Assembly: GCA_963383645.1 (NCBI GenBank) | Contig: OY726569.1 | Span: 32,382,592-32,446,591 of the forward strand | From: Muscardinus avellanarius | Lineage: Eukaryota; Chordata; Mammalia; Rodentia; Gliridae | Direction of reading: 5' to 3' | Length of the DNA stretch: 64,000 bases | Shown here: piece by piece, positions 45,883 through 58,453 of the stretch | Position numbering within the stretch: the first letter of the stretch is position 1 | How the letters are laid out: each line of letters starts with the position of its first letter | Position numbers and translations under genes: made by a program | Notes under the pieces: generated by a model | What the model saw: the letters and a program-made list of their open reading frames with translations, nothing else | Told to the model about the DNA's origin: nothing | The model's database searches: none

Positions 45883-46128
45883 TGGAGGGCGGGATGTTTT
45901 TACATAGGGATTCTTCATCAATCTTTACAAAGACAACAGGAATGCAGTAAAATAAAACCTAGTAGAATTCTGGCCCAATTTCTTTTTACTCCCAGATATG
46001 AAAATTCACTGCAACTCAAGCCTTGGATTGTAGAAAGAAGTTTCTTAATTCCAGACTTATCTATCAAGATTGTAAACATAACATTTAAAACCCAGAGCCT
46101 TACAATTATTATGATTGGAGTTGTTTTT

Positions 46129-46378
46129 ATAAAGTTGTTTGGTCTAAGCTGGGCGTGGTGGCGCATGTTTGTAATCCCAGCATTTGGGAGGATGAGAAAG
46201 GAGGATTGGGGTTCATGGCCAGCCTCAGCTACTTAGTGAGGCCTTCTGTAAGACCCTGTTTCAAAAATAAAGAATTAAAAATAGGGCTGGGGGTATAGCT
46301 TGGAGGTAGAATGCCCCTGGGTTCCATCCCCAGTCCCGCAAAAAAAGTAAAAAAATAAAAAATAAAGTTGTTTGGTCT
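46129..46378 (+). mobile_element. B1-dID-type SINE, gaggccctctgcaac class, perfect target duplication
   Basis: Body 46146-46361. ataaagttgtttggtct is identical at 46129-46145 and 46362-46378. A short deletion removes part of the middle (gaggccttctgtaagaccct). Confidence 0.97.
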
Positions 46379-46695
46379 TCTTATCTGTATTTTCAAAACA
46401 TATTTCTCAGGTCTTTAATACAAGATGCTGTTTCAGACAGACTCTTGTCACCACAGCAAACACCAAGCAGGCAGATTCCTAGTCCTTTTCCTTGTCCTCT
46501 GTCTTATACTCTCTGTCTTAATTTTGGTGTCTAAAGTACTTGTTCATGTTATCATTGAGAGGATGATTCAAAGCTAAATTTTGGCAGCTGCTAGCATATA
46601 GCTCGTGTGACCCTATTTTCTGGTTTGTTTGGGAAATGCGGAGTTGATGTCAGTTGTGCTCTTGTTAGTTATTTGTAGAGCATCCTTTGACTTGT
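46379..46695. other. Unannotated sequence
   Basis: About 315 bases between two SINEs, no gene or repeat named. Confidence 0.45.
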
Positions 46696-46892
46696 GAAAA
46701 TGAACTGGTTTGAGCCGGGCATGGTGGCGCACGCTTGTAATCCCCGCGCTTGGGAGGCAGAGACAGGAGGATCACGCAGGTTCGAAGCCAGCCACACGGG
46801 AGTGTAGCCCGGAGGTAGAAGGGCTTCTAGGAACCCCCCAGTACCACCAAAAAAAAAAAAAAAAAAAGAAAGAAAGAAAATGAACTGGTTTG
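46696..46892 (+). mobile_element. B1-dID-type SINE with central deletion, perfect target duplication
   Basis: Body 46713-46875. gaaaatgaactggtttg is identical at 46696-46712 and 46876-46892. About 50 bases joining the halves are missing: ccagccacacgggagtgtag runs straight from the left half into the ID-like half. Right end of the short-middle class. Confidence 0.97.
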
Positions 46893-47160
46893 GACAATAA
46901 ATTATAGTCACTCTACTACCATCTAGCATAGTTCCTGTCCTACCCCACCATGATGGCTTCCTATGTGAGGGCAAATTTATTACTGAGCCCTGGGTGAAGG
47001 GTCCTCATAGGAGGCTGCTTGTCCAACAGGTTCTCTCTGCTAACCAGCAAGTTCTGATACAAGATACACGCTCCGAACTGGAACTCTTAATTGGAAAATT
47101 TCTTGATTCAAGAGAGTTAAAAAAAGACTAATAAACTCAGAATGAAAATCAGAAAATTTA

Positions 47161-47397
47161 GCCAGGTATGGTAGCACATGCCTGTAATCCCAGTACCTGG
47201 AGACTGATACAGGAGGATCACAGATTCACAGTCAGCCTCAGCAAGGTAGCAAGTCTCTCAGCAACCTAGTGAGACTCTGTTTCAAAGAAAAATAAATTAA
47301 AATTAAAATTAAAAAATAAAAATGGGCTGGAGCATAGTTCAGAGGTAGAATAACCCTGGATTCAATTCCCAGTACCCTCTCCCCCCTAAAAAAAAAA
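47161..47397 (+). mobile_element. B1-dID-type SINE, old copy
   Basis: gccaggtatggtagcacatg ... gcaacctagtgagactctgt ... ctggagcatagttcagaggt, with an A/T-rich linker. Confidence 0.9.
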
Positions 47398-48420
47398 TTA
47401 GACAATATGAAAGAGGGAAATAATGGGAAGATTTGAAAGAAAGAAAATGAAACAAGAATAGAACATTCAAAGAATATGGCAGTTTGTGAAGAACGTGAAC
47501 AGTAGATTGCTTTTCCAGTATTTCTTCGTCATCGTTGTGTTGGTATCCCTCCTCACACCTCCCAAATCAGACTTCAGCAGGTGGTGTATGCCAGGTGGTT
47601 TTTATTTCTCTGCAAGTCTTTATGCTGCAGCTATTATTTACTTCTTGTTATTTCTTTTGGTTTGGTATCTTCTTCAGATTTTATTTTTTCAAGTCTCTGT
47701 CTTCATTAGGTTTAATAAGCTGAATTAATTTGCATAAAGGTGAGAATAATTTGATGCACTTTTCCCAATACTTGCATTGCAACAGAGACCTTCAGTGTGT
47801 TCTTAACTTACCCAGGAGCGTGTTTCGTAGGGCCTTGTAGCAGCAAAAAAATAAAAAGGAACATATTTTGGATCACTGGAGTACCAACTCTAATTCAGAC
47901 CCAAGTGCCTTTTCTATTCCACATGCAAATAAGACAAGGCCTTAATCAAGGGTCTGGCTCACCTCGGTCACTGTGTAATTGCCGATAGTAATGTGGTTGA
48001 CACTTTATGCTGATGTTGGCTCTTTGAAACTATGATGCTTCTTTCTAAAGTACAGAAAATTCAAATTATCACTACCTGCTTCAATGTGTAAAGGCCACCC
48101 ATCTAGATTTAGGAAACCCAGCAAATCTCAATGTGTTCCCCTGTTTCAGGCCTGTTGGAAGAGATTAAGCCCAGTTTTTCCCATTTAAGGATGATTATAA
48201 AGCTATCTTAATGTAGGGGTTTATATGTTAATATTCAAGAAGTATCATGTTTTTAAAATTATGGTCTCTGAACATAACACTAACTGCAGATTCTTCTTTT
48301 CAGACCTTTTAAAAATAATTTATTTTCTGGATTATGATGTGCTTTGATGGGTATTACAGTATAGACGCATTATATCAAGATGAACTTTGTGTCAGGTGTA
48401 TAAGCTTGTATGGACTGCTG
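47398..48420. other. Unannotated sequence
   Basis: About 1 kb. An 80-codon plus frame at 47486-47728 is hydrophobic only because the sequence is T-rich; no family match recognised. Confidence 0.42.
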
Positions 48421-48800
48421 GAAAGCAAACTTGGCTGAGGACTAGAAGGTGTGATTTCCACTCATAACTCTCTTATGTGTTCGCAGTGTGGTCACATCCC
48501 CTGTACTAGTGTCCCAGTGTTGCTTCCTTGGGTACTCCCTGTGCCTATTGAAATTTACCTACAAGAAACATCTATTATATAAAGTGCCAGGATACACTAT
48601 AGCACTCAGTCTACTTTTAGTTCTCATCCAGAGTCAAGACAATATCTATATCCTTTTTACCTTAATAAACTTAAAGTCTATTATGATGCCTAGCATACTA
48701 CGGGCATGTAATGTTTATCAAATTAGAAATGAACATTCCAAACGACCAGACTCTGTTATGTCTTTCTGTCCTCATCTATAGACAGGGGCTAACCAACCAT
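48421..48800 (+). mobile_element. Possible MIR/L2 remnants
   Basis: ttggctgaggactagaaggt near 48431 and ctttctgtcctcatctatag near 48761 look like two parts of plus-strand MIR, and gatgcctagcatactacggg resembles a MIR/L2 end. Weak. Confidence 0.35.
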
Positions 48801-48964
48801 CGTGGCTCTTCTTACCGCACATGGCAGAGTAACGGACTTTGTATAAAATAACTTGGCTTCAAGTAATTTTCCTAACTTCCTTGTCTAAAGTTACTCCTCT
48901 CTACTTTTGTCACTTGTCATTTTCTATCCCTTTACACTGTTTTCTCTTCCTTCTTATTTTTTCC

Positions 48965-49420
48965 TTTTTTGTTTTTTCAGTGCTGAGGATTGAACCCAGG
49001 GGCATTGTACCTCTAAGCTATACCCTTAGCCCTATTTTATCTTATTTATTTTTTATTTTATTTTACTTTTTGTGGGTCTGAGGATGGAACCCAGGGGCAT
49101 TCGACCTCTGAGCTACACCCCTGCCCTATATTTTATTCTTTATTTTGAAACCGGGTCTCACTGAGTTGCAGAGGGCCTCAGTAAGTAGTTGAGGCTGTCC
49201 ACGAACCATGATCCTCTGGGTCTCAGCCTTCTCCCGAATGCTGGGATTACAAGCGTGTGCCACCACGCCCGGCTTCCTATTTTATTTTATATTTTGACAC
49301 GGGGTCTCGCTAGGTTGCTAAGAGTCTCACTAAGTTGCTGAGGCTGGCTTTGAACCTGTGATCTTCCTGTGTCAGCTTCCCAAGTACTGGGATTACAAGA
49401 ATCTGCCATGATACCCTGCT
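48965..49420 (-). mobile_element. Old B1-dID-type SINE split by a younger copy
   Basis: The ID-like half lies at 48965-49065 (gtgctgaggattgaacccag ... agccctattttatcttattt) and the B1-like half at 49275-49420 (ttttgacacggggtctcgct ... gggattacaagaatctgcc). The 210 bases between are a complete second SINE. Confidence 0.9.
49066..49274 (-). mobile_element. B1-dID-type SINE nested in another SINE
   Basis: gggtctgaggatggaaccca ... ttgcagagggcctcagtaag ... gccaccacgcccggct. Belongs to the gaggccctctgcaac class. Similar T/A-rich sequence (cctattttat) on both sides is the likely target duplication. Confidence 0.93.
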
Positions 49421-49444
49421 CCATTTTATTTTATTTTTTTATAG

Positions 49445-49575
49445 TCTATTTTTTACCTCCCTACTGGAATGTTAGCTCTATAAGGTCTATCTAAAATGTT
49501 GTGCCCTTTAGAGAGAGTTGCCCATACATAGTAGATGTTTAACAAATACTTGAGAGAATAATGAATCTCCATATG
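49445..49575 (+). mobile_element. L2 LINE 3' end
   Basis: ctactggaatgttagctcta, then catacatagtagatgtttaa, then caaatacttgagagaataat fits the L2 terminus in plus orientation. Confidence 0.65.
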
Positions 49576-51213
49576 TGGCACCGAGGAGACCATATTTCAA
49601 TTAGTGTAAACACTTTATTTCTTATGTGACAAAATGCTATGAAAATGCAAGGGACTTTTGTCATTGCTAAACTACCCTGAGACTTCTATTTATTTTAATA
49701 ACAAAAGAACATGCTAAATGAAAAAAAAAACAGTATTATTTGCTGATAATTGTTTTACAATCATTTTTATGAAGGATTATAAATACATGAATGTTTTAAG
49801 ATGCAACTTCTTATTTTCATGAAATTTCTCAGAGTTTTTATCACCAAGGGACTCAGGAATATTTCTTGAATTATTAAGCGTTTTTTTTCAAAGTTGGAAG
49901 ATAACATTTATCATCAAAAGATACACTGTTTTGGGAATTATACATATGTTGATTTTTATTCAGAATGAAGATCTAACCTGATATTTCAATATTACACTAG
50001 AGGGTGGCATGAAGGTAGTTTAGGGAGTAACAAGGGGGTATGGGCAATATCATGTTTCTTAGAGTTGATGATTTGTGAATAATGCGGATACCCACATATT
50101 TGTCCAACCATAATTTCACAGTCTTCTCATAGAAAAGGAGATTTTAAAATTTGGACCTTTATGCCTTTTCTGTTTTAAGGACATCAGTGTGAAAACTTAC
50201 CATATAGATATGTGCTGGTTTAATACTGTCATCAAGCCAGTAGTGTTTGACCCAGTCAATTTTCAACTTTACTTTCATTCTCAATCAGTTGCTGCGAAAT
50301 AATGGAACCTGAATATCACAATTATATACACACAGTATCATCAGATATTTTTACATATTTGTACTTAGGAATGTAACCATCAACTCTGCTTGTGTGTAAT
50401 GAGGGCTTCAAGAAAGATCTATAGGAGGCAGGAGACTTGTAATTTGTGGTATTATATAATTTTAATATGGTCAATTTACAGGATATTAGTTACAAGCAAC
50501 TTCTAGGATCTCCTCTCCTGCCAAAAAGAAATGTTAGAACACATTTGGATGTCAGAACACAAGGATTTAATCAAGACCCAGTTGTTTAAGTTCAATCAAG
50601 AAATTTTCGTCTACTTGGTTTCACCATATGTTTCAGTGGAGACAATCATTAGGACAAAATTGAGGGGGGAGGCGTGGAGCCAGGCTGAGACACACCACAC
50701 TTCTTGGAATCAGCATAAATGTCTTCAGGTCTGGGCTTGTTTAATAAAAAAAGGAAAGCAATCTTAAATACATATTTACGATAAGATACTACAGTGGGTG
50801 CTATATAGTACAAATTTCTCATCTTCAATATCTTAATTTACTTCTTTAAGCCATGGAAAATATTTAACATCAAATAGCTGTTTAAAATTTTATTATGCCA
50901 ATTGTGGATAATTATTAATTGTTCAAAATTACAGTCTGTAAAACCAATTATATCTCAGAAAATAAATAATGTTATCCAAGAACACTTTTAACTTACCTTC
51001 TCAGATTCTGAGTAATTTCTGAGAGTTGCTGATCTGGGCAGGCATCAAATAGGTTAAAAATTTAACACATTACACATTTAAATATAACTGCCATTGTTGA
51101 TGGCTTGTGTGACACATTCTTTATTTACACTAAAAACTAAGCGACTCATAGATTTGGCTTTGTCAGACATTCAGCACATATATTGACAAGACTTAGGTAA
51201 AATATAAAGATTC
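49576..51213. other. SINE-free AT-rich sequence
   Basis: About 1.6 kb. One 78-codon plus frame at 50531-50767 without known domain. A near-CTCF motif (acactagagggtgg, two mismatches) at 49994-50007. Confidence 0.42.
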
Positions 51214-51421
51214 AGCCAGGTTTGGTGGAGAATGCCTGTTATCCCAGATACTTGGAAGCCTAAGGCAGGAGGATCACAAGTTCAAGGCCAATCTAGATTA
51301 CGTAGTAAGACCCTGTCTTAAAACTTCAAATAAATAAATAAGTAAATGAATAAATGAATAATAATAATAAAGGGCTGAGGACATAGCTCAGTGGTAGAGT
51401 GCCCCTACAGTCAAGTGCCTG

Positions 51422-51422
<1 letters not shown>
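51214..51422 (+). mobile_element. B1-dID-type SINE, old copy
   Basis: gccaggtttggtggagaatg ... gacatagctcagtggtagag, with an AAAT-rich linker and a CA microsatellite as tail. Confidence 0.88.

Positions 51423-51466
<44 letters not shown>
51423..51466. repeat. (CA)n microsatellite
   Basis: 44 bases of pure CA at a SINE tail. Confidence 0.97.
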
Positions 51467-51467
<1 letters not shown>

Positions 51468-51503
51468 CATATTTAAAAATCATATTTAAAGTTAAATTTT
51501 TGA

Positions 51504-51730
51504 AGGGCATGGTGGTATGTGACTGTAATTCCAATACTTGAGAGGTTGAGACAGGAGGATCACAAATTTGAAAACAGTCTCAGCAATTTAGCAAGACTCT
51601 AAGCAATCTAGGGAGATCCTGTTTCAAAAACAAAACAAAGTAAAAAAAAAAAATGGGGCTAGAGGAGTACCTCTGAGGTAGAATGCCCCTCGGTACAATC
51701 CCCAGTACAACAAAAACAAACAAAAAACAA
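51504..51730 (+). mobile_element. B1-dID-type SINE, old copy
   Basis: agggcatggtggtatgtgac ... gacaggaggatcacaaattt ... ctctgaggtagaatgcccct. Confidence 0.88.
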
Positions 51731-52330
51731 CAAAGGCAAATTAATCTTAAAGAAACAAAATAATATAGCATTGGAGATATACAAAATGGTCACATTTTGA
51801 AGTCGTTGATTTTCATATTATGAATGCACTTAATGTTTGCTTTTACTTTTCATTTCAAAATCAAAATATTGTTCATTACTTTGTAAAGGATAAAAGTAGC
51901 TTTTTTTTCCCCTTAGTTTTCACTATTGTCTTCCTTGGTTGTACTGAAAGCCAGGATACAATAATTCCGAACATTTAGAACCTGATATGAATTTATTGAT
52001 TTAGAGAGGTAATCTGTAAATAAGTAAAGAGAATTTCTTTGTTCTAAATTTTGAAAACATCAACAACATCACTATTGTAGCTATGTGCTGGTGAAAGGGT
52101 GAGTATGGAACTTTGTGAATTTATTCTTAGATACTTAACTGCATCTTTATACAAAGAGACTATCTACATAAAGCATTTTTCTATTTTAAGTTCTACAGTA
52201 CAAATCAAAGCACAATGTCAAACAAAAAAAAGATTATTCTTTCCTAACTCAAGATTATCTTTATGTATAGGGTTTTCTCAAAATAGTCTAAAATGAATAG
52301 TAATAAATATACATACACACACATATATAT
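51731..52330. other. AT-rich unannotated sequence
   Basis: 600 bases with no recognised gene or named repeat. Confidence 0.45.
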
Positions 52331-52530
52331 TACAATACTGGGATTGGAACCCAGGGGCATTCTACCTCTGAGCTACACTCCTAGCCCTATTTTTAAATTT
52401 TTATTTGAAACAGGGTTTTCCTAGGTTTTTGAGAGTCTTACTACTGGCTGAAGCTGTCCTCAAACCTGCTATCCTCCTGTCTCAGCCTCCCAAGTACTAA
52501 GATTACAGGTGTGCACCACCATGCCCAGCT
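52331..52530 (-). mobile_element. B1-dID-type SINE
   Basis: tactgggattggaacccagg ... tttgaaacagggttttccta ... gcaccaccatgcccagct. Confidence 0.9.
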
Positions 52531-52927
52531 AATGAATACTTTAGAGACTCAAATGTGGGGCTAGATTTTGGAAGTAAATTATTTTTTTAATCTATAAAAA
52601 TCTAATATGTGATATATATTTAACTTTTCATATTACCGAAGTCAAGTACATTTTGCTATATACATAAATATTTTGAAAAATCAAATGGAATAACTACTCG
52701 AGTGTGATTTGAACTTTGTGTAGCAAATGTAAGTTGATGTTATCATCTTCATCTTCATCATACTTCAGAACAATCTCCAGCCTTCTGACCGCCCAGTCAA
52801 TGAAGAGCTACTATTTCTCTCAAAAGGTGCAGTCCATAGTTAGTTTACATGTGTATGGAATTTTCCCTAGTGAATGTTAAAATCATTTTCAAATAGAGAA
52901 ACTTACAAAGCAATGAAAATAAAGCTA
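52531..52927. other. AT-rich unannotated sequence
   Basis: About 400 bases; nothing recognised. Confidence 0.45.
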
Positions 52928-53125
52928 GCCGGGTGGTGGCGCACGCTTGTAAACCCAGCGCTTAGGAGGCTGAGATAGGAGGATCGCACAGGTTCAAAGC
53001 CAGCCTCAGCTACTTAGTGAGGCTCTCAGCAACTTAGTGAGACCCTGTTTCCAAATAAAATATAAAATAGGTCTGGGAGTATAGTCCAGAGGTAGAAAAG
53101 ACCCTGGTTTCCACCCTCAGGACCA

Positions 53126-53156
<31 letters not shown>

Positions 53157-53157
53157 A
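52928..53157 (+). mobile_element. B1-dID-type SINE, long-middle class
   Basis: gccgggtggtggcgcacgct ... gtgaggctctcagcaactta ... ggtctgggagtatagtccag, with an (AAAT)n tail at 53127-53157. Three bases are lost from the A-box region. Confidence 0.95.
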
Positions 53158-56100
53158 AGCTGTCATTTTTCCCACATATATGACAATATTATGGCTTTTC
53201 TCTTAAATGTAACAAAATGTGTGGTAATAACTTTGATTTGTAATTTTATTATGTTTGGCAACTAAAAATAAAGCAGTTTCCTTTATTGGGCCAGAAAATA
53301 TAGATTTGTGGATTAAAATGATATAAACCTCCTAAGTCTTAAATGTAAAAACTATATTTTCAATTAATTATAGAAAGTGTCTCTAAACTTTATACTGAGA
53401 ATTTCCACTTTAAATGCTCATAACTGAGCTACAAAGGATTTTACATCACAAGTAATTCCTTAGAAAACATCAAATCACCCCTTCATCTTTTTAAAATCAT
53501 AGCTAAAACATCATTACATATAAAAATCCTTCATTGTTTTTAAAATATTCAATATGATAATCTTATGACACTTGGTGAAGTCTATAGACTATTAATCGAT
53601 TGATAGAATGAGTTTTCCTCTATTTCAGAATAATTACCTGTAACTCATCTTCAGTGTTAACTCATCTAAACTGTTTAGAGTAACAAATTCTATTGTGTAA
53701 TTCACATTTTGAAACTATGTTTTACTACTATATTTGTTGGTGATGATAATAAGAGTTGGTCACTGTATTAAAATTCATGCCATTAAGAAATCATTTTAAA
53801 GTGTTGTAATATCTAGTGATAGCTAGGTTGAACAATACTCATTTTCTTATTCTATCTTCTTAATGAACATAATCATCAATCAAAATGATTAAGATGATTT
53901 TTCACTGCCTATCACACACCAGAAATAGCAATAAATACACATAAAGTAGGCTTCAGAGCTCAATTTGAGAATGATTCATTTCCTTTTATTCCTCCTATAA
54001 TGATATCTTCATTTACTTTTTTCTTTATTAAGAGAACCTTTCATAATATTTAAAAAATAGTGTATTATGAATTAATCACAACATTCAATTTAATGCTTGC
54101 AATACCACAGTGAGCAAAGTTTATGGGATTACTATTATTTCTATTTCTATTTGGCGAAAATGAAAAATTCCTTAGTTATTAACTTACTATTGTTTAAAAA
54201 TATCAAGTTATTTATGTCTTACTTCACATGTAGATATTAATCATTCATATCCTTTCTTCTAATTTCTAATATTTACTTCTTTTCCATTTTGGTTGCTCTT
54301 AGGAAACATCTTAATAGCTGCAAATATACTTTGATCTCAGAGAACTAGGCTCCTGTGTACACTGAACTTCATTTTATTTAACCTTTGTATAGTGCACCCT
54401 TTACAGTGACTAACTCCTGCCCAGAGTGAGAGACAATTCTGTGCCCTTGAGTTTCCATTTTATATGCCTTTCAAAAAACATCTTCAGACTCCACAAGACT
54501 TTATATAATCAGATTTCTTTGAAACTAGTAATACATTATGCTCGTAATAAAATCAAACATATTTTAGTAGAGAAAGAGCTCTTAACCATGTTTAAAATTT
54601 TGCCTTGTACATGAAATCATATGCATGATGATGATTGCTTCTTAGTCAAATATGAGAGTTAAGCTTGAGAGCCAATTTTAGCAAAGGTATTGATTGTTCA
54701 AATTAGGTAGGGGAATGGAATGAGAGTTTTAAAAATATATTCTCATTAGAGTTTTAAATATCCCACCAACCAGTAACTATCACTAAAATGATAGATATTT
54801 TGAGGACTCCCCGGCTCATTTAATACGAAGTACCAATTTTTCCTGTAGAATTTTCTCTTCTTAACCTGGTTAAAAAAAAAAAAAAAACCCTTAGGACATC
54901 TTTTAAATTCTAATTAGAGGCATCTAACTGTCCCAATGCTCTCTTCTGAATACATCAACAAGACAATGTGGCATGTGTTAAGATTCCCCTGACCAGGAAA
55001 CCATTTTGTATGCCTTGACCTTTTTCACTAATATTATTATTAGGTAAATAATCAATATGGTTTAAGGAAAGATAATTAAATTTGATACTGGTTCTGTTAT
55101 CTTCAAGGAATTGTTGTGAGGGAAAAAAATACGATTCTGTGTGAAAGAACTTGGAAAAGTTCAAGTTATAATTCCACCACTGTAAAAATATTAGGATATT
55201 TTAGTCCTTTAAATCTTAAATTTTCTATGTGAGCAGTATACTTATTCTATGGCATGTGGTACAGCCAAAATTACCTCACAAAATGGTACCCACAATGACT
55301 GCTACAATTTTTTTCTTTAATTTTCTTTTGTATGAGTGTTTCTTTGATTGCTTACAACACTTAATATGTGGATATTTATCTACTATCATATAATTATTCC
55401 ATTAAGAAGTATTGCTCTACCTGAAAATATCTTATTAGCTTTCAAGAGAACTTTCTTTGAAGGACATATTTATTACCTTTGAAAATTTTAAATCAAACAT
55501 ATTTTTACTTTTAATAAAGCATGTACATTAGAATTTTAAACATAAAATCCTATGGTATTTTTATTCTATTACTATATACTAGCAAAGAAATTACTTGGTA
55601 TATAAAACATTGAGCTTAGACACAAAAACTGCTGAGGCATTATTTTTTATGAGTATTCAGTATAGTTCAATTGTTAACAGAATTTCAGTACTTTATTATT
55701 TTTTATTTATGCAAAAGGCATTATTTTTTCTTGCCATGGTTTATGAAAGATTTAAATTGAAAGATGACTAGTTAATGAGCAACCTGATGAACTTCTTATT
55801 GGTTCACTGAACTTATTTTCTCAAATAAAAGTAATTAATTGCCAGATGTTCACTTAATTTCAACAGGTTTTTAATTAATTATAAGTTTTTATGTTATTCA
55901 TATTTAGGATATTATGAATTTTCACTTTTTACCAATTATTTAATGAAGTTTGCAGAGAGGAAGAATATATTTTAAATTATTTTTCTTGAATGTTCATAAA
56001 CAGTCTCTTGCATCTATAATTAAATTTTTATTTCTTTGATTAATAAACCATGATTAATTACATATCCTTACAAAATTTTTTTCTACTATTTGACTACTTA

Positions 56101-57283
56101 AGAGAATTGTTGCCAATTATTTTTAGTTGATGTGAGAAATTATATAGACAGTATCATAAAAACTTGCTCTAATAACTTTGTGGCATCATCCTTATAAAAT
56201 GGTAATAAATAAGAATATGACAAAATGTTTACCTAAAACCTGTTTGTGCTAATATATAAGTATTTTCCTATGGAATCATTATTTTCTTTTAAACTTAGGT
56301 CTTTATTTTAGGTTCTATTATGCTTGTACATTTTGTAAATTTTATTCACAAATTTTACTATGATGTTGTTCAATAAAGTTTATAAATTTGCTTCTCCTTT
56401 TAGATACAATTAATATTGAAAATCTCTTCCTACTTGAGGTTGAATTTAGGTACTGAAATTTTGTATACTTAAAACAACAATTTCATTTAATCCTTATCTG
56501 CTGAGGCAATTGTGAGCCTCATAGATAGAGGATATCAGAGTCTACAGAAAGGCCACACTAGGAGTAAGACAGATTCAACTCCATAGTTTACCCCAGGACC
56601 CATTATTCTTCTAAATCATGCTGAGTCTGTGGGATTTATATTCTCTAAATAAAATTCTTCAGTTAAAATTTCTGATAATAAATGTAGCTTACTAAGAGGA
56701 ATCACAAATTATCTCTACTTTTATAAAAATCAATACCCTGACACATTACTTTTGAGAATATAGAAATCATATATGTAACTCTTAAATTTTTATCATGTAT
56801 TATTTTGAATATTAGTTTTTAGAGAATTAACTTTAATCCATTTCAGGCTACATATATTTCTTGCATAGGACAGCTTAGACTTTGCCTTAGGGTAGAATAA
56901 AAATTAAAAAAAATATAAAATCAAAAGATTTATACATTTCATCATTTGAGAAACAAGGAGCCATAGTCAATTATTTTAAAACACTTGAGATTAAAAGAAC
57001 TATTTTTTCTACTAGAAAACTCTGTTGAATATGATCGACAGTCATTATTCTAAAATAATTATCCTATTATGAAATGACCACAAGAATCCTGAACTTTTTA
57101 CCTTCCCTCTAAAGGGTAAGGCAAATGGGATAGTTTATAAGGACTATTTTCAGTAGTTACATACTTTTGCTTTTCCTTTAGAACTCTAAAAACAAAAGTG
57201 TACATATTATTAATGTGAATATGTTAAGGCTATTTCCCCATTAGATAATGGCATAATTTGATACAATTATACTAGTGCGTGTG
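53158..57283. other. AT-rich desert, no gene recognised
   Basis: About 4.1 kb, clearly richer in A+T than the left of the window, with no SINE, LTR or microsatellite that I can name and no reading frame with a known domain. The longest frames are 62-69 codons. Confidence 0.5.
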
Positions 57284-57462
57284 TTTGTACTACTGGAGAT
57301 TGAACCCAAGGGGATTCTATCTTGGAGCTACACCCCTGATCTATTTCCCTTTTTATTTTGAAACAAGGTCTCTAAGCTGCCAAGGCTGACTTGGAACTTA
57401 TGATCCTTCTGTCTCAGGTTCCCAAATACTGAGATTATAGATGTGCACCATCCTACTTGGCT
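57284..57462 (-). mobile_element. B1-dID-type SINE, old copy
   Basis: tactactggagattgaaccc ... tattttgaaacaaggtctct ... tgcaccatcctacttggct. Confidence 0.85.
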
Positions 57463-57689
57463 CTTTGAACATTAAAATACAAGATTATAGAAAGTGTGTT
57501 ATCCAAAATAATACTTTTGAAACAATCGAGTCATGTCTAGGACTTAAGTTTTATATTTATCCAAAAAGAATCTCTGAATATGTTAAATATGATAAAATGG
57601 AGTTAATTTCAGGTTAATGTAGTATAATTATTTTAATAATCAAATAAAGATAAGTATATACTATGATTATATGTTAGGAAGTTTGTGTT

Positions 57690-57960
57690 GTTAGTTACTA
57701 GGAAAATGAAAGTTAAAACCACCATGAGACAACACTTTATGCTTTTTGAATGCTAAACAACAAACAAAAAACATAGCAGGTGAGGGCAATAAGTAGAAAC
57801 TCCTATTTTTCTAGCATGAATGTAAAATGATGAGGCAACTCTGAAAAGCAATCTTATATTTCCTCAATATATTAAAAACAGAAGTACTATGTGACTCATT
57901 ATTACTACTCTTAAGCACATAGCTAAGATAAATTAAAAATAATTCACAAAAATAAACTAA
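57690..57960 (+). mobile_element. L1M-type LINE 3' fragment
   Basis: gaaagttaaaaccaccatga, tagcatgaatgtaaaatgat, ctctgaaaagcaatcttat, gtactatgtgactcattatt follow the sense L1 3' end order. Old, no coding capacity. Confidence 0.78.
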
Positions 57961-58002
57961 AAAGATGAAGTATATAAAGGGTACATTTGACCACTTAAGA
58001 AT

Positions 58003-58041
58003 AAGATATAACCTGTAAAGAAAAAGATATAACCTGTAAAG
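58003..58041. repeat. 18-bp direct repeat, 21-bp period
   Basis: aagatataacctgtaaag occurs at 58003-58020 and at 58024-58041, separated by three A bases. Confidence 0.95.
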
Positions 58042-58237
58042 TATATGTTGGTCAATTTATGTCAGGTAGAAACTGCTCACATTATTTTTAAATTTTGTTT
58101 ATCAGAAAGAGGAATGGCAAAATGATACATAATTATTGAAAAATTTAAAAATTCCTTTAGGTCTTACTCATTTTAAAGTTAGTCTCTCATAAAATGTAAT
58201 TTCTGTACTTTTTATAACACATGACTTTATGATTTAT

Positions 58238-58453
58238 AAGAACACACTAGCCGGGCATGGTGGTGCACGCCTGTAATCCCCGCGCTTGGGAGGCGGAGAC
58301 AGGAGGATCGTGCAGGTTCGAAGCCAGCCTTGCAGGCTTAAGAGACCCTGTTTCCAAATAAAAATATAAAAATAAATAGGTCTGGGAGTGTATCTCGGAG
58401 GTGGAAGGGCTTCCAGGAACCCCAGTGCCACCACACAAAAAAAGAACACACTA
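58238..58453 (+). mobile_element. B1-dID-type SINE, short-middle class, young
   Basis: gccgggcatggtggtgcacg ... ttgcaggcttaagagaccct ... ggcttccaggaaccccagtg. aagaacacacta is identical at 58238-58249 and 58442-58453. Confidence 0.96.

Noticed and set aside
45820..46236. 138-codon plus frame
   Set aside because: It ends inside a young SINE and has no known domain in its unique part.
47486..47728. 80-codon hydrophobic frame that looks like a small membrane protein
   Set aside because: Hydrophobicity follows from T-rich sequence; a second overlapping frame looks the same, and no family is recognisable.
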